From positions 78,057 to 142,056 of the forward strand of contig NZ_JPST01000015.1 of the NCBI RefSeq assembly GCF_000763315.1: 64,000 bases of DNA, written 5' to 3'. This stretch comes from Thermoactinomyces daqus. GTDB lineage: Bacteria; Bacillota; Bacilli; Thermoactinomycetales; Thermoactinomycetaceae. The notes under the pieces are model-generated. The model saw only the letters and a list, made by a program, of their open reading frames with translations. It was not told where the DNA came from and made no database searches. Position 1 is the first letter of the stretch; the number at the start of each line of letters is the position of its first letter. A program made the translations under genes and the position numbers. Below are positions 58,012-64,000 of this stretch, one piece after another.

Positions 58012-58371
58012 TCATTCTTCCTTGGATGATTTATTGAGAAAGGCGATACAAAACAGGCAATCTCCCTCTCCGCGCAACCGACCATAATGAACATTGCATA
58101 TATGAAACCCTTCTTCATATAAATCTGCGAGATGATGAACCCCTTTACCTGCGGCTTCTTCTTTTGGTGGAAGCGTCTTTTCTTCTGTTTCGCCTGAAGG
58201 TGAAGAGAACCTGGCTTCCAGCTCTTTCAGCCGTTGGTTCTCCATCATTAATCGGGTATTATCTTCGATTAGTCCGACAATCTGTTCTTTCAGCCCGGCT
58301 AATTCCTTATACAGTTCACCGATTCGCTCTTCAACGCGAGCGACCTGCTCAAAGATAGCTTCTTTGTCCAA
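58012..58371 (-). CDS. yabA: Replication initiation control protein YabA
   Basis: The 119-aa product has an N-terminal coiled coil (about residues 1-55) and a C-terminal zinc-binding domain with H-I-C-N-V-H-Y-G and C-L-F-C. YabA tetramers bind DnaA and DnaN and restrain initiation. This is relevant to the DnaA-box dyad at 9324-9377 in the same window. It lies 51 bp after ricT. Confidence 0.95.
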   Translation of the reverse strand: MDKEAIFEQVARVEERIGELYKELAGLKEQIVGLIEDNTRLMMENQRLKELEARFSSPSGETEEKTLPPKEEAAGKGVHHLADLYEEGFHICNVHYGRLRGEGDCLFCIAFLNKSSKEE

Positions 58372-58422
58372 GCCTCCCCACCTCGTTTATCACCAAAAGC
58401 GGTTAATATTCGTGGTTTCCGG

Positions 58423-59253
58423 TCATTTATAGCTTCCGCTCGTCTGCGGAGACTCTGTCAGTTTGATCTCTTCCAAAGAATGTTCCACCAACGCCCCCGT
58501 TTGAAACAGTTCCACTTGCACCCGCCGCTCCAAGAGGTTCAACAAAACCACTTTTCCATCTCCGTTCGGCGTCAACACATTCTCACCGAGATCGGGCAAA
58601 ATTTGCTTCGCTTCATCATAAAGGTCGTTTTCATATTTCAAACAGCACATTAACCGGCCGCAAAGCCCGGAGATTTTAGCCGGATTCAGGGATAGATTCT
58701 GATCTTTTGCCATTTTAATCGAAACAGGCTCAAAGTCTCCCAAAAAAGACGAACAGCAAAGAATCCGTCCGCACGGGCCAATTCCGCCCAACATTTTTGC
58801 TTCATCCCGTACCCCGATCTGCCTGAGCTCGATACGGGTCCGAAAAACCGCAGCCAAGTCGCGAACCAATTCGCGGAAATCGACACGTCCATCCGCGGTG
58901 AAATAAAAGATGATTTTATTGCGGTCAAACGTGTATTCTGCATCAACCAACTTCATTTCTAAACCATGTGTTTGGATTTTTTCATGACAAATGGATAAGG
59001 CCGCTTTTGCTGCCTGGCGATTTTCTTCCATTTGTTCAGTATCTCCATCCGTGGCAATCCGTAATACCTTTTTAAGGGGCAGTACCACTTCATCCTCCTT
59101 GACAAAACGGATTCCCGTCACCACATGGCCGTATTCAACTCCCCGCACCGTTTCCACGATGACATGGTCCCCGCGTTGCACTTGTAAATCGGCAGGGTCA
59201 AAAAAATATATCTTACCCGCTTGTCGAAAGCGAACTCCAATCACTCTTAGCAC
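58423..59253 (-). CDS. ricT: RicT (YaaT), PSP1-domain regulatory factor
   Basis: The 276-aa product has the PSP1 C-terminal domain and a set of cysteines in G-P-C-G-R-I-L-C-C-S-S and G-L-C-G-R-L-M-C-C, which bind iron-sulfur clusters in the RicAFT complex. RicT promotes Spo0A phosphorylation and mRNA maturation with RNase Y. In B. subtilis holB lies directly upstream; here it does not. Confidence 0.95.
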   Translation of the reverse strand: MLRVIGVRFRQAGKIYFFDPADLQVQRGDHVIVETVRGVEYGHVVTGIRFVKEDEVVLPLKKVLRIATDGDTEQMEENRQAAKAALSICHEKIQTHGLEMKLVDAEYTFDRNKIIFYFTADGRVDFRELVRDLAAVFRTRIELRQIGVRDEAKMLGGIGPCGRILCCSSFLGDFEPVSIKMAKDQNLSLNPAKISGLCGRLMCCLKYENDLYDEAKQILPDLGENVLTPNGDGKVVLLNLLERRVQVELFQTGALVEHSLEEIKLTESPQTSGSYK

Positions 59254-59281
59254 TTACAGCGTCCCTCCTCTACCGCCCAAC

Positions 59282-59464
59282 CTATTTTCCGAGTACGGCC
59301 AGAGGTTGCATCGTATCAGCCTGTCGCCGACGAAAAGCGATGATCTCTTTTTTGTTCCATCCAAGAAATATTGATGCTTTGCCGGTTTTGTTTGAATACA
59401 CGCCTCCCAATTTATTCAAAATAAACCCGTTTGGATCATCTGATCTATCCGTCAATTTGTTCAT
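59282..59464 (-). CDS. Orphan 60-aa ORF at the missing holB site
   Basis: Between tmk and ricT a 60-codon minus-strand frame starts with ATG at 59464. The product is basic, without membrane segments, and does not look like HolB, YaaQ or YaaR. The ribosome-binding site is weak (TGTGAG). It may be a spurious frame in a deletion scar. The rest of 59254-59584 has no other gene. Confidence 0.25.
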   Translation of the reverse strand: MNKLTDRSDDPNGFILNKLGGVYSNKTGKASIFLGWNKKEIIAFRRRQADTMQPLAVLGK

Positions 59465-59584
59465 TGATTCTCACAGGATTCTGTTAAAGAATCTCATATA
59501 CCATTCTATCATTCACAGTAAAAATTGAGCAAACATCTCATTAAGTAAGAGCTGGAAATTCGTCCCGACAGCATCATTCTCCCG

Positions 59585-60214
59585 TCAATCTTTCACCAAG
59601 TTGAGGATGTCTTCGGCCAGCTGCCCGAATATCTCTTCTTTGCTCAAGCATGCATCCAGCTTGCGATAACGTTCGGGGGCGCTTTGCGCCAAAGAGAGAA
59701 ACCCTTCACGAACCCGTTCATGGAATAATTTCTCTTTCAATTCCATCCGATCCTTCTTTCCGCCGCGATTCTTCATCCGGCTCTGGCTCATTTCCACGGG
59801 CAAATCAAGCAAATATGTACGATCAGGTTTCAGGCCGCCGGTTGCCCATTCGTTAATCTGAATAACCTCCTGAAGATCCCACTGCGCCCCGTAACCCTGA
59901 TAAGCAATGCTGGAATCAACATAACGGTCGCATAAAACAATCTTGCCTTGCTCCAGCGCGGGGCGAATCACTTGATCCACCAGTTGGGCCCGGGAGGCAG
60001 CGTACAGCAGAATTTCGGTTCGCGGCCTCATATCGGAAAATTCCGTGCTCAATAAAATCTGACGAATTCCGTCTCCAATCGGTGTACCACCCGGCTCACG
60101 CACTGTGATGCATTCTTTTCCCTTTAGCCGCAAATAATCCTCGAGCAGTCGGATTTGTGTCGTTTTTCCGGCCCCTTCCGGCCCTTCAAACGTAATAAAC
60201 CTACCTTTCCCCAT
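59585..60214 (-). CDS. tmk: Thymidylate kinase
   Basis: From the ATG at 60214 (GAGGAGG ten bases before) the product is 209 aa. Motifs are F-E-G-P-E-G-A-G-K-T-T-Q (P-loop), T-V-R-E-P-G-G-T-P-I-G (DRx/EPGGT) and D-R-Y-V-D-S-S-I-A-Y-Q-G. It converts dTMP to dTDP. It follows yaaO by 33 bp. Confidence 0.96.
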   Translation of the reverse strand: MGKGRFITFEGPEGAGKTTQIRLLEDYLRLKGKECITVREPGGTPIGDGIRQILLSTEFSDMRPRTEILLYAASRAQLVDQVIRPALEQGKIVLCDRYVDSSIAYQGYGAQWDLQEVIQINEWATGGLKPDRTYLLDLPVEMSQSRMKNRGGKKDRMELKEKLFHERVREGFLSLAQSAPERYRKLDACLSKEEIFGQLAEDILNLVKD

Positions 60215-60247
60215 CCTTGTCGCACCTCCTCGCTTCGCCGTCAAGAT

Positions 60248-61669
60248 TTAAAGGAGCACCTCCACCGCCGGTGTGTCGGAAGAACGAATACCGCGCACGT
60301 TTCCTCCACGCCGGATCACATCGCACAAAAAGTGAAGAACCTCTTCACGCAATTCCTCTCCAGGTAACACAAGAGGAATCCCTGGCGGATACGGAGTGAT
60401 CATTTCTGTCACAATCTCACCCGCGGCACTGGCCAAAGGAATCCAGCGCCTTTTTCTCCGCCTCAGTTCATCGAACTCCACCTTCGCCTGGGTATGTATG
60501 GAGAAGCTCGGTAAATTGAAAGAAGGTTCCTTGGGAAAATGGGAAATTTCCCTGTCCAGCCGCCTGAGAACCTGCTCAAGCCTGCTCAGCTCGCTTTCTG
60601 TTGTTCCAGGCGAAAAAACAAACAACACTTTTCGGTGGTCAGCCAACTCAGCATAAATTCCCTGTTTATTTAACCAATCGGCCATGGCATAGCCGGACAC
60701 TCCTGGATCGGCAACTAAAGTCAATTTTAACGGATCATGAGGGCTGAGAACAGAAACCTCATGTATAAAAGAACCGTTTTTTATATTTCCCCGGAAATGA
60801 TCCAGGGCAATTAACAAACGTTCCAATTCTTCCTTTCCCTTCGTGGCGATCCATCGTCTGGCCAAGTCAAGAGAAGCCATCAACGGATAAGAAGGGCTGC
60901 TTGATTCGATCATGCGAAGCCAGCGCATGATATCCGCGATATTTACTCTTTCTCCTTGAGCGTGCAGCATTGAGGACATCGTCATGGAGGTGAGCAATTT
61001 GTGCGTGGACTGAATGGAAACATCGGCTCCTTGGTCGATGGCCGACAGCGGGAGACGCGGGTGAAATCCAAAGTGGGCTCCATGTGCTTCATCGACAACC
61101 AGCGGAATTTGATGTGCATGGCAAATCTCTGCGATTTCGCGCACATTCTGGACAACTCCAAAATAGGACGGACTGGTAATCACCACCCCTTTGGCCTGTG
61201 GGTACTGACGGATCATCTGTTGAACCGTATCCGGGGAAATCGGGATCTCCATTCCGTTTTGGTCAAATTCGCATGGCAGATAGCGCTGTTTTGCCCCGGC
61301 CATCATACATCCGTGAAACACAGATTGATGGCAATTGCGCTGAATAATAATCTCTTCTCCCGGACGACAGAGGTGAAGAATGGTCGCTAAAATGCCGGCG
61401 GTGGTTCCTCCCACCAGAAAAAGAGTATGTTCTGCCCTGAATGCTGCAGACGCCAACTGCTGCGCTTCCAAAATCGCTCCTTGCGGATGGTGTAAGTCAT
61501 CCAGTTCCCCCACCTCTGTTAAATCCAATTGCAAAACGGATGCAAACCATTTCTTTCCGGCATCATCAAATGCCTGACCTTGTTTATGACCGGGAACATG
61601 AAAATTGCCCGTCGAACGGTTGATATGCCTTATCAAAGCATCAAACAACGGCGCCTTCATCTGATCCAC
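60248..61669 (-). CDS. yaaO: Orn/Lys/Arg decarboxylase family protein (YaaO-like)
   Basis: The 473-aa product is a fold-type I PLP enzyme: H-V-P-G-H-K-Q-G near the start, V-V-D-E-A-H-G-A-H-F and PLP-lysine motif S-I-Q-S-T-H-K-L-L. The C-terminal domain ends with Y-P-P-G-I-P-L-V-L-P-G-E. It is the short YaaO form; substrate among arginine, lysine and ornithine cannot be told. The start is a GTG with AAGGAGG eight bases before. Confidence 0.92.
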   Translation of the reverse strand: MDQMKAPLFDALIRHINRSTGNFHVPGHKQGQAFDDAGKKWFASVLQLDLTEVGELDDLHHPQGAILEAQQLASAAFRAEHTLFLVGGTTAGILATILHLCRPGEEIIIQRNCHQSVFHGCMMAGAKQRYLPCEFDQNGMEIPISPDTVQQMIRQYPQAKGVVITSPSYFGVVQNVREIAEICHAHQIPLVVDEAHGAHFGFHPRLPLSAIDQGADVSIQSTHKLLTSMTMSSMLHAQGERVNIADIMRWLRMIESSSPSYPLMASLDLARRWIATKGKEELERLLIALDHFRGNIKNGSFIHEVSVLSPHDPLKLTLVADPGVSGYAMADWLNKQGIYAELADHRKVLFVFSPGTTESELSRLEQVLRRLDREISHFPKEPSFNLPSFSIHTQAKVEFDELRRRKRRWIPLASAAGEIVTEMITPYPPGIPLVLPGEELREEVLHFLCDVIRRGGNVRGIRSSDTPAVEVLL

Positions 61670-62206
61670 TTTCGCGCCACCTCCTTCCTATTTATATAAA
61701 ACAATTCATGGCAAATGGGCAAGCAAAGTTAAAGTACGCCCTCACTCAAATCCGCAAGCAGCTTCTTGAAGAATAGAGAAATCCTTTCTGTCACAGAGAG
61801 ATCATTTTCCGTGGTCCGCTTGGGTTTGCAACCACCCACCCAAATAAAAAAGCCGGCCCCTGGAACATTGTCCGACAGCCGGATAACGGATGAGGTGAGC
61901 GGATGGTGAACAGAATCCCCTGTCTTTTCTGTCAAGATGAAACCAAGTCAAATTGGAGAGATTTAGCGCTCCCCGTTTTCAGGAAATATGGTTTGAAAAA
62001 ATCCGTCTCTGTGATGATCATCGCAACTTCTTGAAGGAAACCGATGTCCCGGTATCTGAATTGCGCTGCTCGAAAGGGCAGGGAACAAAACCACGCAGCA
62101 CAAATATCCGCGACAGGCAAATGAATCGCCCTTTACCCATCCTCTCTCGCGAGGATTCGCTTGTTTTCGCCAGACGGCAACAGAGGCTTCACCTCTCAGT
62201 AAAAAG
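61670..62206. other. Non-coding gap between yaaO and gin
   Basis: B. subtilis has xpaC and yaaN here. I see only short unsupported frames. A stem CCGGC/GCCGG at about 61845-61885 followed by TTTTTTA on the minus strand looks like the gin terminator, and AT-rich sequence at 61685-61720 likely holds the yaaO promoter. Confidence 0.4.
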
Positions 62207-62410
62207 TTAAGGTGCTTCATATAATGTTTTTCCCTGATGATTCCAAAATACCCTTAAACGCCAAACATAGTAGCCATAACGCAGATCATCAACGGTACTG
62301 CGCGCCAACTCTCTTTCACAGAGGGTACAGATATATTGCTCCAATAAAGGTAACATTTCATCGCGAACCTGGTCACAAATGATACAGTGATAGGGCTGCT
62401 TATTCTCCAT
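62207..62410 (-). CDS. gin: Anti-sigG factor Gin (CsfB)
   Basis: From the ATG at 62410 the product is 67 aa with four cysteines in two pairs, C-I-I-C (9, 12) and C-T-L-C (28, 31), and Y-G-Y-Y-V-W-R-L. This matches CsfB/Gin, which binds one zinc and inhibits sigG in the forespore and mother cell before engulfment ends. The longer open frame upstream is excluded because it includes the promoter. A sigF-type promoter precedes it. Confidence 0.88.
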   Translation of the reverse strand: MENKQPYHCIICDQVRDEMLPLLEQYICTLCERELARSTVDDLRYGYYVWRLRVFWNHQGKTLYEAP

Positions 62411-62440
62411 CTCAATCGCCCGCCTTTCCCTTTTGTTCAC

Positions 62441-62469
62441 ATCATTTCCAAAAGGGCAATGATTTAAAC
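62441..62469 (-). promoter_or_regulatory. SigF-type promoter of gin
   Basis: On the minus strand GTTTA (62465-62469), 15-bp spacer, GGAAATGAT (62441-62449), close to the sigF consensus (GYATA and GGNNANANT) with one mismatch in each element. csfB is sigF-dependent in B. subtilis. Confidence 0.5.
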
Positions 62470-63076
62470 AATAAACAATGACCAATAGCCCTGTTTTTTG
62501 AGGAAAATTCATTATGGTTGCTGTCAGGGATGTGTTGATGTTTTGCATGGTATTGCTCCAATTCCGGTTGCCCGGGCCGCTTCTTGTGTGGAGAAAGCTT
62601 AGCGAATAAGATTCATTGCTTCCATTTTTCAGGGATTTCATCAACAAAATTTTGTCCGTCTGTGAGTGGATGATTACCGACACAAACAATTCCAGCGGCA
62701 GGCGACTGCATCGAAAAGCAACCAAACTTCCCTGCTTCAACGCACTTCAGGCGAAAATGACAGTCATGAAACTCCGCTGAAGTCAACCTTAGATCCGGTC
62801 GGTCAGTGGGGCACCTCTACCCTGGCAATTTTGTTTACTTCTGATCCACTGTATATACCGTAAAGAGATAAACATTTTCCAAGAAGAAGGATATCTCCTG
62901 TCGGGAGGTGGCACAGTTCTTGTTCAGGCATTCCTTTCCTTAACCGGATTTCCCTGATAAACCATCTCCCGTTTTCTATAACCTGTCAAACATCCTACTC
63001 CCTATGCTTATTCATCACCCTATTAGAATATTTTCGTCATTTGCGTAACAGGCTAAATGAAAAAGGAGGAAATCTG
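62470..63076. other. Non-coding gap upstream of gin
   Basis: No supported frame on either strand. AT-rich blocks at 62955-63060 may carry the promoter of the 38-aa ORF. A short stem CTCCTGTCGGGAG lies near 62898. Confidence 0.35.
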
Positions 63077-63193
63077 ATGCTTACTCCAAGATGGATTGTC
63101 ATTTTCATTTTTGCTATTTTTATTCCTCTAAATGCACTGCTCAGAAGCTATTTACGTATTAAATATGAAAACACAAGATCCAAAACAAAGTAG
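63077..63193 (+). CDS. Small 38-aa membrane peptide
   Basis: On the plus strand ATG 63077, preceded by a strong AAAGGAGG at good spacing, opens a 38-codon frame ending in TAG. The product has one hydrophobic helix (W-I-V-I-F-I-F-A-I-F-I-P-L) and a basic tail (R-I-K-Y-E-N-T-R-S-K-T-K). It is one of few plus-strand genes in the right part and lies between the rrn operon and gin. Small bitopic proteins of this shape are common in sporulation and toxin contexts; I do not recognise this one. Confidence 0.55.
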   Translation: MLTPRWIVIFIFAIFIPLNALLRSYLRIKYENTRSKTK

Positions 63194-63756
63194 AAAACAA
63201 GTGATGCTCTGCTGTCTCCCAGCCAATCCTCGGCACATGCTTCTTGATCTTTTCTTTCTTTTATCCTTCCATTTTAGTAGAAAAATGCTAACCGTTTCCC
63301 AACTACACTACCACGGAACCCTAAACGCTAACAAAGACTCCTGGTCGCAGTGAACGTCGGTATCGTATCGTCGAAGCGATCCATAGTAGAAGCAGTTCAC
63401 AGCGTCTTCCTTGAATAAAACCAATATTTTTGAATGAGACCAATATTTTCAGCTAAATTGAGTTGTCTCAGCTCAATCGCGATTAAAAATTAAATCTGTA
63501 ATTTCCTTAAGCCGGATTCCAAACCAGATTCCCCAAGCCTGGTAAAATTGTACTTTGGAGAAGCGATTTCCCGCCCCTATAACTTGTATCCCATTTGGAG
63601 GAATCCGCAAATCTGAGGAGAACATCGGGGAACATCCTCAGGATTTCCGCGAGGATTCCCGACGGAGTGAATGAAATACGCTCAAAAACAGATGGCGATG
63701 GGAAAGGATGGAGAAGGAGGATGAATCGAAGGAAATAAAAATAACAAAGACAACAA
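63194..63756. other. Non-coding gap before the 5S terminator
   Basis: I see nothing coding. ACCAATATTT occurs twice (63420-63429 and 63440-63449), and ATTGAG/CTCAAT near 63462-63477 can form a small hairpin. GAACATC and AGGATT repeats occur at 63620-63660. Confidence 0.3.
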
Positions 63757-63785
63757 TGAAAAAGCCACCTCCAACGAGGTGGCTT
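63757..63785 (-). terminator. rrn operon terminator
   Basis: AAGCCACCTC (63762-63771) pairs with GAGGTGGCTT (63776-63785), followed on the minus strand by TTTCATTG. It lies 9 bp after the 5S 3' end. Confidence 0.85.
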
Positions 63786-63793
63786 GTATCTTT

Positions 63794-63908
<115 letters not shown>

Positions 63909-63911
63909 CGA

Positions 63912-64000
63912 TGTATTTTGTTAAGTGGTTCCCTGAGGGGAACACACCCTGAAAATAAGATTGGAATAAGGGTTGCAAGTGGAAGAGAAGTAGTAGGATA
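63912..64000 (-). other. 23S-5S rRNA spacer (partial)
   Basis: No 23S rRNA 3' sequence is recognisable in the last 89 bases. A perfect GTTCCC/GGGAAC hairpin with a 4-nt loop near 63927-63942 may be a processing element. Confidence 0.45.

Noticed and set aside
61729..62120. Two short minus-strand frames between yaaO and gin
   Set aside because: No ribosome-binding sites, overlap a terminator-like hairpin, and the products show no recognisable features.

Overview
The window reads as an oriC-proximal segment of a spore-forming, low-to-mid G+C Bacillota chromosome in the order Bacillales. Gene order from about 9 kb to the right edge follows the Bacillus subtilis lysS-to-rrn region in inverted orientation: lysS, dusB, folK, folB, folP, pabC, pabA, cysK, hslO, coaX, ftsH, hpt, tilS, spoIIE, tRNAs, divIC, yabQ, yabP, rqcP, mazG, spoVB-like, spoVT, mfd, fin, pth, ctc, prs, glmU, spoVG, ridA, purR, ispE, sspF, veg, ksgA, rnmV, tatD, metG, abrB, rsmI, yazA, yabA, ricT, tmk, yaaO, gin, 5S rRNA. 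Nearly all genes are on the minus strand, which fits leading-strand genes if oriC lies beyond the right edge. Coding composition and inserted genes suggest a relative of Thermoactinomycetaceae rather than Bacillus proper; that placement is inference only.

The left end (1-9 kb) is accessory: a truncated membrane protein, an unknown pair, a secreted glycine-rich protein preceded by a 16-codon ORF, a GNAT acetyltransferase, panD overlapping a frameshifted YheC/D-type ATP-grasp gene, a guanidine-I riboswitch with its SugE/Gdx exporter, and a stand-alone Hsp70/GrpE-like pair. Between the sigH-type promoter of a zinc-ribbon gene and the end of lysS lies a compact dyad of four DnaA-box sequences.

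The core region carries much legible regulation: a 22-bp-spaced Spo0A-type promoter before spoIIE, sigH promoters before spoVG and the zinc-ribbon gene, sigF-type promoters before fin and gin, a sigG-type promoter before sspF overlapping a perfect cre site, tandem strong promoters before veg, a consensus promoter before two methionine tRNAs, a Met-specific T-box before metG, and a Spo0A box downstream of the abrB promoter. Many intrinsic terminators define the transcription units.

Compared with B. subtilis (from memory), pabB, yacD, yabS/yabT, yabR, yabG, yabE, trmN6, holB/yaaQ/yaaR and xpaC/yaaN are absent from their usual places. Insertions are a DUF402 protein, a PrsA-like lipoprotein, YkuK, LepB, HerA-NurA and a NagE-type PTS permease. 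The most unusual items are the DnaA-box dyad, HerA-NurA beside abrB, the panD/ATP-grasp pair with its homopolymer frameshift, and the cre site on the sspF promoter.
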